Source: DATARR01 sp034666985 (GTDB taxonomy: Bacteria > Acidobacteriota > Thermoanaerobaculia > Multivoradales > UBA5704). Taken from it: a DNA stretch of 64,000 nucleotides. The number at the start of each line of letters is the position of its first letter. Positions within the stretch are counted from its first letter, which is position 1. Below, in pieces: positions 34,026-43,446 of this stretch. Location: positions 1 to 64,000 of the forward strand of contig JAXDKS010000023.1 of NCBI GenBank assembly GCA_034666985.1, written 5' to 3'. The notes under the pieces were generated by a model that saw nothing but the letters and a program-made list of their open reading frames with translations, did not search any database and was not told the DNA's origin. The position numbers and the translations under genes are program-made.

Positions 34026-36209
34026 ATGAACACTCGCATCCTTGCGTTCGTCCTCGGCCTGCTGGCCGTCTCCGGAGGCGCCATGGCCGTCGAAGGGAAG
34101 TGGACTCCCGGGCAGATCCTCGAGCTCGATCCCAAGTGGCTGCGTGAGCTGGGCCTGCAGGTCCCGCCCGGAACCCTGTGGAGCCGCGAGGGCGGCGGGC
34201 TGCTGGAGGCCGCGGTGCGGATCAGCGGCTGCTCCGCCGGGTTCATCTCGTCCCAGGGGCTGCTGGTCACCAATCATCACTGCGCCTTCAGCATCCTCCA
34301 GCAGCACTCGACGCCGCAGCGGGACCTCATCACCCACGGCTTCCTCGCCGGCGCTCCCGCCGAGGAGCTTCCAGGCTCAGGGATCCGCGCCACCATCCCC
34401 CACCGCGTCGTCGACGTCACGGCCGAGGTGGAAGCCGCGGTGCCGGCCGGCGCGGACGACCTGGCGCGGTTCCAGGCCATCGAGCGCAAGAAGAAGGAGC
34501 TGGTGGCCTCGTGCGAACGGCAGGAGAACCGCCGCTGCGAGGTGGCGACCTTCGACGGCGGCGTGCGCTACCTGCTCAACGAGAGCCTGGAGTATCCGGA
34601 CGTGCGGCTGGTCTACGCGCCGCCGCGCGCCGTGGGCGAGTACGGCGGCGAGGTGGACAACTGGAGCTGGCCGCGCCACACCGGCGACTTCGCCCTGCTG
34701 CGCGTCTACGCCACCGCGGACGGCCGGCCTGCCCCCCGGGCCGACGGCAACGTCCCCTATCACCCGAAGCACTTCTTTCCCGTCTCGGCCCGCGGGATCG
34801 AGCCGGATGGCTTCGTGATGGTGGCGGGCTATCCCGGCCGGACCTTCCGCTCCTTCACCGAGGCCGAGATGGCCGAACGGGCGGAGCTCTTCTATCCCGG
34901 GATGGCCGCCCTCTACCGCGCCTGGCTCAACGTCATGGAGGCCGCCTCGGCCCAGGACGAGACGGCGCGCATCGCGCTCGCCGACCGCATCAAGGGCCTG
35001 GCGAACAGCGAGAAGAACGCCCGCGGACAGGTGGCAGGCATCCAGCGCGGCCGTATCCTGGAGAAGAAGACGGCGAGCGAGCGGGAGATCCTCGCCTGGG
35101 CGGCCAGGCATCCGGACCAGGCCGGAGCCGTGGCGGCGAGGGACGAGCTGACGCGCCAGGTGGCCGAGCGGCGCCGCGCCTGGGACCGCGACTTCCTCCT
35201 CGATCGCATGAAGCAGGGTCCCAGGCCCCTCGACCTCGCCCTCACCCTCGTCCGCTGGGCGGGTGAGAAGGCGAAGCCCGATCTCGAACGCGAGCCGGAC
35301 TACCAGGAGCGCAACCGGGACATCCTCCGCGAGCGGCTGGAGCGCGACCAGAAGCGCATGCACCTCCCCACCGAGGCCGCCCTGCTGACGGACGTCTTCG
35401 CCCGCCTCGCCGCCCTGCCGGCGGAGAGCCGGGTGCCGGCGGTGGAGACGTTCCTGGGCGGCCCGGGCGGACAGCGCGACCGCGCCGCCCTCCGTCCGCG
35501 GGTGGACGACGTGCTCTCCCACACCCGGGTGACCGACCTCGCGGAGCGCCGGAAGATGTTCGACGAGAGCGAGGAGCAGCTCCGGGCGCGGCACGATCCG
35601 CTGCTCGACCTCGCCTTCGGCCTCGACGCCGAGCTGCGCGCCCTCAAGGAGCGCAACGACCGTTTCGACGGCGCGGTCTCGCGGTTGCGCCCCCGCTGGC
35701 AGCGGGCCGTGATGGCGCACGCCGGCCGGCCCGTGGCCCCGGACGCCAACGGCACGTTGCGCGTCGCCCTCGCCAAGGTCCAGGGCTACAGCCCGCGGGA
35801 TGGAGTGTTCATGCGCCCCCAGACCACCCTCGCCGGAGTCGTCGAGAAGAACACCGGCGAGGAGCCCTTCGCGGCGCCGCCGGAGCTGCTGGCCGCGGCA
35901 CCGGGAGCCCCGGCGAGCCGCTGGGCCGATCCGAAGCTGAAGGACGTCCCCGTGGCCTTCCTGGCGGACGCCGACACCACGGGCGGCAACTCGGGCAGCC
36001 CGGTGCTCAACAGCCGTGGGGAGCTGGTGGGCGTCAACTTCGACCGCGTCTGGGAGAACGTGGCCAACGACTTCGGCTACAACCCCGAGGTGGCGCGCAA
36101 CATCAGCGTCGACATCCGCTACATGCTTTGGTTGATGGAGGCCACGGGCGGCGAGGCGGCCCGGCCGCTGCTGGAGGAGATGGGCGTGGCGGCGACGGCG
36201 AAGAAGTAG
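34026..36209 (+). CDS. S46 dipeptidyl-peptidase, DPP11-like
   Basis: A 727-residue exported peptidase with a signal peptide (residues 1-21). It removes dipeptides from protein N-termini in the periplasm. The triad region is clear: LLVTNHHCAFS (His85), DNWSWPRHTGDFALLR (Asp) and TTGGNSGSPVLN (Ser). Between them is the long helical domain of S46 enzymes. The residue 18 after the catalytic Ser (…GVNFDR) is Arg; in characterised enzymes Arg here marks DPP11, which prefers Asp/Glu, and Gly marks DPP7. Start at 34026 from the signal peptide. Length is typical for the family (700-730). Confidence 0.93.
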   Translation: MNTRILAFVLGLLAVSGGAMAVEGKWTPGQILELDPKWLRELGLQVPPGTLWSREGGGLLEAAVRISGCSAGFISSQGLLVTNHHCAFSILQQHSTPQRDLITHGFLAGAPAEELPGSGIRATIPHRVVDVTAEVEAAVPAGADDLARFQAIERKKKELVASCERQENRRCEVATFDGGVRYLLNESLEYPDVRLVYAPPRAVGEYGGEVDNWSWPRHTGDFALLRVYATADGRPAPRADGNVPYHPKHFFPVSARGIEPDGFVMVAGYPGRTFRSFTEAEMAERAELFYPGMAALYRAWLNVMEAASAQDETARIALADRIKGLANSEKNARGQVAGIQRGRILEKKTASEREILAWAARHPDQAGAVAARDELTRQVAERRRAWDRDFLLDRMKQGPRPLDLALTLVRWAGEKAKPDLEREPDYQERNRDILRERLERDQKRMHLPTEAALLTDVFARLAALPAESRVPAVETFLGGPGGQRDRAALRPRVDDVLSHTRVTDLAERRKMFDESEEQLRARHDPLLDLAFGLDAELRALKERNDRFDGAVSRLRPRWQRAVMAHAGRPVAPDANGTLRVALAKVQGYSPRDGVFMRPQTTLAGVVEKNTGEEPFAAPPELLAAAPGAPASRWADPKLKDVPVAFLADADTTGGNSGSPVLNSRGELVGVNFDRVWENVANDFGYNPEVARNISVDIRYMLWLMEATGGEAARPLLEEMGVAATAKK

Positions 36210-36220
36210 GAGGCGGCCGG

Positions 36221-39200
36221 TCAGCCCACGGGCGACGGCCGGGGAGGCCGGGGGATGGCCAGAGAGCCGGCGGCGAGCGCCGCCAGCCGCTGGAAGCCGC
36301 GGGCCTCCGCGTCGCGCCGGACGCTCTGGAGGCTGGCCTCCGCGGCCGGGTCTCCCAGGCCGCGCTGGATCTGCCCGAGGGCCAGCCGCGCCTCCAGGGC
36401 GGATGAGATCAGCCCGATCCGCTCGGCGTCCTGGATCGCCTGCCGCAGGTCCCGGAGGGCCTCGGGGACATGGCCGCCGGCGGCGGTGAGGCGGGCCAGG
36501 GGGGCGGCCATCTCGATCCGCAGCTCGACGTCCTGGCTGGCGCCCAGCAGCGCGCGGGCCTCCATCGCCGCCTGACGGGCCTCGGTCCGCAGGCCCTGGG
36601 CGAGTTGGGCCTCGCCCAGCACCGTCAGGGCCAGGGCCTCCCCACCCTCGATCTTCCGGCTCCGATACCAGGACGCCACCTGCCGGGCCAGCACGGCGGC
36701 CTCGCCGGGATGGCCCGCCGCCAGAGCCAGATCGGCCAGGTCGAGGCGAATCTCGGTCGTCTGCAGATCCCCGCCCAGCGAGGAGCTGGTCTCCAGGGCC
36801 TCCTGGAACGACTTGCGGGCGCCGTCCAGATCACCCATGGCCAGGGCGGCACGCCCCAGGTTGCGCAGGGCCCCGGCGGCGAGCGAGCGCGCGCCGGTCT
36901 CCCGGGCGAGGAGGAGCTGATCCTCGCCGAGGCTGCGGGAGGCGGCGAGGTCCCCCCGGTTGTAGGCCAGCCGCGCCCGGGAGCCAAGGATGCGCGCCAC
37001 GCCGACCTTGTCGCCAGCCCGGCGCTTGGCCAGCAGGGCCTGGGTCGAGCGCTCCCAGGCGATGTGGAGATCGCCGAGCCGCGCGGCCACCTCGGCCAGC
37101 GAGGTGAGGGACGAGGCCGCGAGCTCCGAGTCTCCCGCCTGGCGGAAGATGGCGAAGGCTTGCTCGTGACGGCTGCGCGCTCCGGCGAGATCCCCCTGCA
37201 GCCCCAGGACGTTGCCCAGGTTGGCCAGGGATTCGGCCTCCACCGCCGCGTTGCCCATGGACTGGCCGATCCGCCACGCTCCTTCGAACTGCTCCCGGGC
37301 TCCCGCCAGGTCGCCCTGGGCGCAGAGAATCTCACCCTGGCGGTTCAGGACTCGTGTCTGTCCCACGCGGTCGCCGATCTCCACGTTCCAGCGCTGGGAC
37401 TTCTCGAGAAACTGCAGGGCCTTGCCGAGCTCGCCCCGGCCCTGATGCAGCTCGGCGAGGCTGTAGAGCTGGGACGCGATGCCGACGCCGCTGCCGAACC
37501 GCTGAGCGATGCCCAGAGCTTCCAGATCGGCCTTCTCCGCGCCGTCGAGATCGCCCAGGCTCTTGAGGGCATAAGCGATATTGGACAAGGCCATCCCCAC
37601 CTGCCACTGGTGGCCGGCCTTCTCCGCAAGGTCCCGGGATTCGCGGAAGAGAGCCAGGGCCTCCTGGGTCCGCCCCATCTTCACCATCGCATAGCCCTGG
37701 AAGATCAGGGCCCGGGCGACCACCAGGGTCTGGCCGGATTTGCGTCCCTTGGCTGCCGCGGTCTGGGCTGTGCGAAACTCGGTCGCGAAGTCCGACAGAC
37801 GCCCGGCGTTGCGCGTCTCGGCGAGGTCGATACGTGGATCCTGGCCCGCCGGTGGCGGGATCCGGTGCAGAGCCGCGAGAGTGGCCGCGGCCTCGGCACC
37901 ATGCCCGCCTGCCGTCTGGCTGTCGGCGAGTTGCAGGCCATACTCGATGTCGTCCGGGAAGAAGGTCCAGAGAGAGCGGTAGGTCTCGGCGGCCTGGTCC
38001 CACTGCTTGCTGACCTGATAGCGACGCGCCTCGATGGCGAGCCGCTGCTCGCGTGGCAGCGCGCCGGACAGATCCACGGCCTGCCGCGCCTCCGCTCCCG
38101 CCCGGGCGTCGTAGCCCAGGAACGCCCAAGCCTGGGACAGCGCCGAGTGGATCACCGCCGAATCGGGCTCGGCCGCCGCCGCCTTCTGGAGCGGGCCCAG
38201 GGCTCCCGGCGGATCGTACGCGCGCAGCCGCGCCAGCCCCTCGTTGTACAGGCGCGTGGCCTCGGGGCTCGCCGGCTGGAGCGACCGGGCCTGCCGCGCC
38301 TGCTCCGGGGAGAGCGCGGCCACGCCCAAGGCGTCCCGCAGCTTCGTGCCGGCGCGCGACACCAGGTCGAACAACCCCGGCTCGGTGCCCACCTCGGCCA
38401 GTGAGACCACGGAGCTGGCGTCCGGCACATGGACCACCCGCAGGTCGAGGCGGATCTTTCCTCCCATGGGAACGTAGGTGCCCAGGATGACGAAGTCGGC
38501 TCCCAGGATGGTGTGCAGCCGCTCGAAATCCTCCCGGCTCAGCCCGCCATCCTCCTGGAACGTCAGGGAGCGCTGGAGCTGGGCCGCGGTCTCGCCCCGG
38601 ATGATCCGCATCTTCCCCCCCGCCGCCAGCTCGGTGGTGAGCATCTCCGGGAAGGCGGTCTCGAGCCACGGGGTCCCGCCACCCGGGGAGAGATTGCGGA
38701 AGTCGAGCACCGCCACGGACGGACGCATGGCGCCAGCAGCGGCGGCGGCCACCGCCCGCCCCTTCGTCTCCCGCGGTTGCCGGGGATAGCGCGCGTGGAG
38801 GAACCCGAGGAGGACCGCGCCGAGGACGCCCAGGGTGATCAGCGCTCTCCACCGTGCGGTGGCCGGCCGCCACCGTCTCGGGACAGGCGCGGGCAAGGGA
38901 GGCAGAGGCGCGGGATCGTCCACCGCGGGCACGGGTGCCGTCGCCGCGTCCGGCAGGGCCGGCACCGGGGGAGGTGGATCGGGGACCTGGGGGAACGATC
39001 CCGTCGGGGACCGTTCGACCCGGCGCACGTCTCCCGAAAAGGAGTAGCCCCGCCCGGGCACCGTCACCACGTAGCGGGGGTCGTTGGCCCGCTCGCCCAG
39101 GCACTTGCGCAGGGAGAAGACGTTCTGCGTCAGATTCGCCTCGGAGACGTGGGAGCCTCCCCAGACCCTCTCGATCAGGTCCGACTTCTCCACCACCTCG

Positions 39201-39349
39201 CCCGGCCGCTCGAGCAGGACGACGAGGATCGACAGCGCCTTCGGCGTGACCGGGAGCAGCTCGCCGTCACGCAGCAGGAGACGGCGGACGGGATCGACGC
39301 GGAAATCGTCGAACTCGTAGCAGGTCTTGTCGTCGGAACGAGAAGTCAT
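36221..39349 (-). CDS. Winged-helix regulator fused to a TolB-like domain and a long TPR array
   Basis: A 1042-residue one-protein regulator. Residues 8-105 are an OmpR/CadC-type winged helix (LLRDGELLPVTPKALSILVV; SEANLTQNVFSLRKCLGERA; YVVTVPGRGYSFSG). A Pro-rich linker and one membrane helix follow (ITLGVLGAVLLGFLHA, about 170-190). Next is a FlgO/TolB-like domain (PSVAVLDFRNLSPGGG; LGADFVILGTYVPMGG). From about 380 to the end come some 14 TPRs. DNA binding inside and sensing outside the membrane, as in CadC, is likely. The start at 39349 has no Shine-Dalgarno. Convergent with the S46 gene, 11 bases apart. Confidence 0.88.
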   Translation of the reverse strand: MTSRSDDKTCYEFDDFRVDPVRRLLLRDGELLPVTPKALSILVVLLERPGEVVEKSDLIERVWGGSHVSEANLTQNVFSLRKCLGERANDPRYVVTVPGRGYSFSGDVRRVERSPTGSFPQVPDPPPPVPALPDAATAPVPAVDDPAPLPPLPAPVPRRWRPATARWRALITLGVLGAVLLGFLHARYPRQPRETKGRAVAAAAAGAMRPSVAVLDFRNLSPGGGTPWLETAFPEMLTTELAAGGKMRIIRGETAAQLQRSLTFQEDGGLSREDFERLHTILGADFVILGTYVPMGGKIRLDLRVVHVPDASSVVSLAEVGTEPGLFDLVSRAGTKLRDALGVAALSPEQARQARSLQPASPEATRLYNEGLARLRAYDPPGALGPLQKAAAAEPDSAVIHSALSQAWAFLGYDARAGAEARQAVDLSGALPREQRLAIEARRYQVSKQWDQAAETYRSLWTFFPDDIEYGLQLADSQTAGGHGAEAAATLAALHRIPPPAGQDPRIDLAETRNAGRLSDFATEFRTAQTAAAKGRKSGQTLVVARALIFQGYAMVKMGRTQEALALFRESRDLAEKAGHQWQVGMALSNIAYALKSLGDLDGAEKADLEALGIAQRFGSGVGIASQLYSLAELHQGRGELGKALQFLEKSQRWNVEIGDRVGQTRVLNRQGEILCAQGDLAGAREQFEGAWRIGQSMGNAAVEAESLANLGNVLGLQGDLAGARSRHEQAFAIFRQAGDSELAASSLTSLAEVAARLGDLHIAWERSTQALLAKRRAGDKVGVARILGSRARLAYNRGDLAASRSLGEDQLLLARETGARSLAAGALRNLGRAALAMGDLDGARKSFQEALETSSSLGGDLQTTEIRLDLADLALAAGHPGEAAVLARQVASWYRSRKIEGGEALALTVLGEAQLAQGLRTEARQAAMEARALLGASQDVELRIEMAAPLARLTAAGGHVPEALRDLRQAIQDAERIGLISSALEARLALGQIQRGLGDPAAEASLQSVRRDAEARGFQRLAALAAGSLAIPRPPRPSPVG

Positions 39350-39420
39350 CCGATTCGTCAACCCATCCAGCCGTGTGTCTGTACGATGGGAAATGTGCGC
39401 GGCAACGGTATCTCTGAAGT

Positions 39421-41112
39421 CTACCGCAGGTTCCGTCCCAGGGCCACGAGCTCGACCCAACGCCCCTTGGAGACGTTGAGCCCGCGAACGGCGGCGATCT
39501 CGGTGAGCGGCAGCGGCCCGCCGGCGGCACGGACGCGGTCGAGGGCGTCGCGGGGGATGACGAGCACCCCGCGCCCTCCCGCCCGCGCCCAGGCGGCCAC
39601 CGCCCGGTCGGACGCCAGCGGCGCCACCGGCCATCGGCGGGCGTAGAAGACCAGGCTTGGCTCGTCAAACTCGTAGGTGGCCAGCGGCGCGTCGGCCGGA
39701 GTCCGGCGGATGGCCGCGGCCAGGGGCGGGATCGGCTTGACGTGGTCGAGAACGGGGAGCAGCCACGCGCCGGCCAGGACCAGGGTGAGGACCGTGCCGG
39801 TGAGCAGCACAGCGGCGCCGCGGGGAACGTCGCCGGCGAGATGGCGGCGCAGCGCCACGGCGGCCGTGACCAGCAGCGCGGCAGCCACGACCACGGCGGG
39901 CCAGCGCAGCCCCGGCGTGGGGGGGCGCCAGGCCACGGCCAGCAACCCCGCGGCCTCGAGCAGCGCGACGGGAGCGAAGAACCAGGCGCCGCGCCGCAGC
40001 CAGCTCCGGTCGCGCGGTGCGAGCCGGCCTTCCCGCTCGGCGTCCAGGGTGCCGGCCACGGCCAGGGCCAGAGCCGGCCAGAGCGGCAGGATGTAATGAG
40101 GGAGCTTGGTCGCCACGACGGTGAACATCACGAACGGCAGCGCCACCCAGCCCACCAGGAGGGCCCGGCCGCGCCCGCCGCCGACGCGCCCACCCAGCAC
40201 GGCCGAGACGGCGGCCGGCAGGTAGAGCGTCCAGGGCGCGAAGGCGACGAGGACGACGGCGAAGTAGAACGGCAGGCTGGCGAAGAAGCCGCCCCCGTGC
40301 CCCTCGAGCGGCGTCAGCGAGCGCTCCACGACGTGGTGGCCGAGCCCCCGGCGGGCAAACTCGCCGAAGGTGGCCCGGTCGGCCGGCACGGCCCAAAGCA
40401 GGAAGAACCCCACCCCGGCCACGGCCGCGAGCACCGCCATCGACGCCAGGACCGGAATGCGGCGAGCGTCCGTCCCGCCCAGGCGCCACAGTCCCCAGAG
40501 GGCCCCGATCATGGCGAGCCCCGGCACGGCCAGGCCCACCGGCCCCTTGGCGAGCTGCGCCAGGGCCAGAGCAGCGGCCAGGGCCATCACGTGAATGGGC
40601 CGCGGCCCCCGGACGAGGGCCGCGGCGAAGGCGGCGAGGGCGCCGGTGATCGCGGCCAGCAGGACGGCGTCGGTGGTGGCCGCGAGCCCCTCGCCGAGGG
40701 CGAGAGGGGTGGCGGCGAGCATCGCCATGGCCCACAACCCGGCCCGGGAGGAGATCAGCCGGCGGCCGATCCCGAAGGTCAGCAGAGCCGCCGCCGCCAG
40801 CGCCACGGGGGACCAGAACCGCGCTCCCAGCTCGCCAGGGCCGAGCCATCCCATGGACAGTGACATCAGCCAGTAGATGAGGATCGGCTTGTCGGGGCGG
40901 AGCTGGCCGTTGAAGGTGGGATAGAGAACCTGCCCCGAGTCCAGCATCTCCACCGTGGCCTGGGCGAAGCGCGGCTCATCCCGGTCCCACAGCGTGGTCC
41001 ACGGCGCGAGGGCCAGGCCGATGGCGAGGATCGCGGCGGCGAGGCGCCAGGGGAGCCCAGGGCGCGTGCTATTGACAAAAAGATCCCCTAGCGGTAGCTT
41101 GTTATCTGCCAT
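39421..41112 (-). CDS. GT39/ArnT-like membrane glycosyltransferase
   Basis: A 563-residue integral membrane protein with about 11-12 helices. The catalytic first loop has WDRDEPRFAQATVEML, the Asp/Glu motif of lipid-linked sugar transferases (ArnT, PMT), then GQLRPDKPILIYWL. The soluble C-terminal part is about 70 residues. It would move a sugar from a polyprenyl carrier to lipid or protein at the outer face of the inner membrane; donor and acceptor are unknown. Its ATG overlaps the ATG of the divergent 66-residue gene. Confidence 0.88.
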   Translation of the reverse strand: MADNKLPLGDLFVNSTRPGLPWRLAAAILAIGLALAPWTTLWDRDEPRFAQATVEMLDSGQVLYPTFNGQLRPDKPILIYWLMSLSMGWLGPGELGARFWSPVALAAAALLTFGIGRRLISSRAGLWAMAMLAATPLALGEGLAATTDAVLLAAITGALAAFAAALVRGPRPIHVMALAAALALAQLAKGPVGLAVPGLAMIGALWGLWRLGGTDARRIPVLASMAVLAAVAGVGFFLLWAVPADRATFGEFARRGLGHHVVERSLTPLEGHGGGFFASLPFYFAVVLVAFAPWTLYLPAAVSAVLGGRVGGGRGRALLVGWVALPFVMFTVVATKLPHYILPLWPALALAVAGTLDAEREGRLAPRDRSWLRRGAWFFAPVALLEAAGLLAVAWRPPTPGLRWPAVVVAAALLVTAAVALRRHLAGDVPRGAAVLLTGTVLTLVLAGAWLLPVLDHVKPIPPLAAAIRRTPADAPLATYEFDEPSLVFYARRWPVAPLASDRAVAAWARAGGRGVLVIPRDALDRVRAAGGPLPLTEIAAVRGLNVSKGRWVELVALGRNLR

Positions 41113-41311
41113 GGGACATCTCGAAAGACGAAAGCTCCACTCTCCCTCCGTTGAAGCGGCGGCGGCCATCGTCAGCCCCATGCTGGGTGGATTGCTGCTG
41201 GGCGGCTTCTTCGTCCATTCCTCTCCATTCCTCGGTGCTCTGGTCGGCGCCGTCCTCGGCGCCGCGGCAGGCGTGCTGAGGAGCTACGAGCTCGCCCGTT
41301 CCACCCGATGA
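41111..41311 (+). CDS. Small membrane protein, 66 residues
   Basis: One long or two short hydrophobic helices rich in Gly (GGLLLGGFFVHSSPFLGALV GAVLGAAAG), a glycine-zipper look, with basic ends. No ribosome-binding site. Its ATG shares CATG with the ATG of the divergent transferase gene. Its stop overlaps the next start (ATGA), which supports a real coupled pair. Function unknown. Confidence 0.55.
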   Translation: MGHLERRKLHSPSVEAAAAIVSPMLGGLLLGGFFVHSSPFLGALVGAVLGAAAGVLRSYELARSTR

Positions 41312-41634
41312 GCCCTCAGTGGTCGGCTGCCGTCGCCGCACCAGCCTGCGGTTTGATGGGTATCCTTATCGTCTGGCTCTGCCGTCTTCTTCTCAAGAAG
41401 AAATGGCTTCTGACGTTATCCGAGGCGCTGGTGTTCTTTCTGAGCTTCAGCGTCCTGCCTTCAGCCGTGGTCTTTTGCATTTATCCTTTCCTGAATCCCC
41501 AGCCTGACCTGAAGGAGTACTATCCAGTCCTTCCAGTCGCAGGGATCTCGCTGCTCTGGACGGTGTTCGCGTCTTTCAAGCAGGTCTTCCCCATCGTTCG
41601 GGACAGCTCCTCTCCTCCCGAGAACCGCTCCTAG
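41308..41634 (+). CDS. Small membrane protein, 108 residues, coupled to the previous gene
   Basis: Three predicted membrane helices (about 8-26, 35-55 and 73-90; AACGLMGILIVWLCRLLL-like first helix). It overlaps the upstream gene by ATGA, so translation is probably coupled. Its stop codon shares CTAG with the stop of the convergent pyrophosphatase gene. Codon use and GC are lower than in the neighbours. I do not recognise the family. Confidence 0.6.
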   Translation: MSPQWSAAVAAPACGLMGILIVWLCRLLLKKKWLLTLSEALVFFLSFSVLPSAVVFCIYPFLNPQPDLKEYYPVLPVAGISLLWTVFASFKQVFPIVRDSSSPPENRS

Positions 41635-42290
41635 GCCGGGAGCTCCGGGAACTTCCGCCGGTAATCCTCACGGCTCCGCTCGATCACCTCGCAGGCTTCG
41701 GCCCGGCCGTAGACGGCGGCGATCTGCACGGCCTCCTGGTCCGACCCGGGCGGGCGCTTGTAGGTAAGGAAGTAATGCCTGAGCCGGTCGACCAGGGCGC
41801 TCGGGATGTCCCCGATCTCTCGGCAGTGTCCGTAGGCCGCGTCCCCCTTGAGCACGGCCACGATCTTGTCGTCCGCCTGACCGCGGTCGATCAGGCGCAG
41901 CCCGCCCACGGGAACGGCCTGCAGGAGGAAGTCGCCGTGGGAGAAGGCCTTCTCGGAGAGGACGCAGATGTCCATCGGATCGCCGTCTCCCTCGACCGTG
42001 GGGAGATCGCTCCGGGCGTGCGAGAAAGCGGCCACCTGCTCGCCGCAGAAGGTGCGAGGGATGAAGCCGTAGAGCGTGGGGCAGACGTTCGAGAACTGCT
42101 GCGGCCGGTCCACCTTGAGGTGGCCGCTCGCCTTGTCGATCTCGTACTTGACCGTGTCGGTGGGGACGATCTCGATGTAGGCCGTCACCACGTCAGGGGC
42201 TTCGGGGCCGGTCGGCACGCCGTGCCAGGGGTGGGCCTGGAAGAGGAGCCCGAGCAGCTCCCAGGTGCGCTCCCGATCCGTCTCGTCCAT
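41631..42290 (-). CDS. ppa: Family I inorganic pyrophosphatase
   Basis: A 219-residue soluble enzyme that splits PPi and drives biosynthetic reactions. The metal-site signature EGDGDPMDICVL is present, with EIVPTDTVKYEIDKASGHLK (substrate Lys/Tyr), LYGFIPRTFCG and a later DDKIVAVL segment. The N-terminal 35 residues are longer than in E. coli Ppa, and the spacing (VPTDTVKYEIDKASG) resembles the yeast/animal-like branch. Start at 42290 with GGAGGGGG 6 bases upstream. Confidence 0.92.
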   Translation of the reverse strand: MDETDRERTWELLGLLFQAHPWHGVPTGPEAPDVVTAYIEIVPTDTVKYEIDKASGHLKVDRPQQFSNVCPTLYGFIPRTFCGEQVAAFSHARSDLPTVEGDGDPMDICVLSEKAFSHGDFLLQAVPVGGLRLIDRGQADDKIVAVLKGDAAYGHCREIGDIPSALVDRLRHYFLTYKRPPGSDQEAVQIAAVYGRAEACEVIERSREDYRRKFPELPA

Positions 42291-42347
42291 GATTCCCCCT
42301 CCCATTCCGGAATCCTATTATGATCAGCGCCTTATGATCGGCAAATA

Positions 42348-42536
42348 ATGCGGTGGCTGGCGGTCTGGTTCCTCTTGACCGGCGTCTTCTTCGCCGGCCA
42401 ACTCGTGACTCCTCTGCTGACCGGCGGAGACTGGAAGTACACCCGCGAGAGCCTCGCTCATCTCGTCGCCGTCCCCCTGGCCCAGGTGGCGGCACTGCGG
42501 ATCGTCGCCCTGGTGCGGCGCCACAGCCGGGGGTAA
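42348..42536 (+). CDS. Small membrane protein, 62 residues
   Basis: Two hydrophobic helices (LAVWFLLTGVFFAGQLVTPL and HLVAVPLAQVAALRIVALV) around a short polar loop (GGDWKYTRES). It lies between divergent ppa and convergent apaH with no ribosome-binding site visible. Plausible but weakly supported. Confidence 0.45.
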   Translation: MRWLAVWFLLTGVFFAGQLVTPLLTGGDWKYTRESLAHLVAVPLAQVAALRIVALVRRHSRG

Positions 42537-42560
42537 TCGGCGATCGGCGATAGCCGGCGG

Positions 42561-43394
42561 TCAGGACGCCGCGCTGGCGGCGCGCTCAGCTCCCTCCGCC
42601 GCCGGCTCCTGGAAGACCCGCCAGTCGTCCAGGCGCAGGGCGGTGAGCTGGCGTCCCCAGGCGCAACCGGTGTCGAGGCACGCGATGCCGCGGCCCATCC
42701 GCAGACCTAGGGCGGCCCAGTGTCCGAAGATCACCGTCAGTCCGGCGCTGCGCCGGCCGCGCACCGTGAACCAGGGGCGGCACCCCCGGGGAGCCTCCTC
42801 GGGCGGACCGCTGAAACCCGCGCACATGCGGCCGGCCGTGTCCACCATGCGCAGGCGGGCGAAGCCCGCCAGGGCCACCCGTACTCGCTCGGGGCCGGTG
42901 AGCCCGTCCTTCCAGCGCTCCGCGGTCCGCTGCTCGATCGAATCAAGGAGACTGGGGGCGCCGTCGCCGCGGAGGCGCTCCTCAACCTCCCGCGCCAGAC
43001 GCTCGGCCCGGCGCGGGCTCCAGTCGGGGAAGAGCCCGGCGTGGACCATCAGGGCCTCCCCCTGGCGGTGGACCAGAGGGCGCCGCCGCAGCCAGGCGAG
43101 GAGATCGTCCCGGTCCGGAGCCGCGAGCACCGGCTCCAGGGTGTCGCGCTTCTTGGCCTCGGCCACTCCGGTGGCCCGGCCCAGGAGGTGGAGGTCGTGA
43201 TTGCCCAGCACGGCCACGATGCGGTCCCCCTGCTCCGCGGCCCAACGCAGGACCTCCAGCGACCGCGGACCGCGGTTGACCAGATCGCCCACCAGCCACA
43301 GGCGATCCTCCCGGGGATCGAACGCGATCCGCCGCAGGAGCCTCTGGAGGGTCTCGAAGCAGCCGTGGATGTCGCCGATCGCGTAGGTGGCCAT
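42561..43394 (-). CDS. apaH: Symmetrical diadenosine tetraphosphatase (ApaH-like)
   Basis: A 277-residue metallophosphoesterase that splits Ap4A into two ADP and can remove Np4 caps from RNA. The metal motifs are in order: GDIHGC (residues 7-12), GDLVNRG (about 36-42), GNHD (about 64-67), MVHAGLFPDW, and a late GHWAALGLR. Length matches ApaH (270-280). It is probably a single-gene unit; the molybdopterin gene lies upstream with a 52-base gap. Confidence 0.93.
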   Translation of the reverse strand: MATYAIGDIHGCFETLQRLLRRIAFDPREDRLWLVGDLVNRGPRSLEVLRWAAEQGDRIVAVLGNHDLHLLGRATGVAEAKKRDTLEPVLAAPDRDDLLAWLRRRPLVHRQGEALMVHAGLFPDWSPRRAERLAREVEERLRGDGAPSLLDSIEQRTAERWKDGLTGPERVRVALAGFARLRMVDTAGRMCAGFSGPPEEAPRGCRPWFTVRGRRSAGLTVIFGHWAALGLRMGRGIACLDTGCAWGRQLTALRLDDWRVFQEPAAEGAERAASAAS

Positions 43395-43446
43395 GGGGCG
43401 TCAGGATCTCGCGGCGAATCGCAGGATGCAACCCGCCCGCCAGAGA

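Noticed and set aside
39350..39634. N-terminal extension of the winged-helix regulator to 39634
   Set aside because: The extension is Arg/Ala/Gly-rich and antisense to the coding region of the GT39 gene; the winged helix starts right after ATG 39349.
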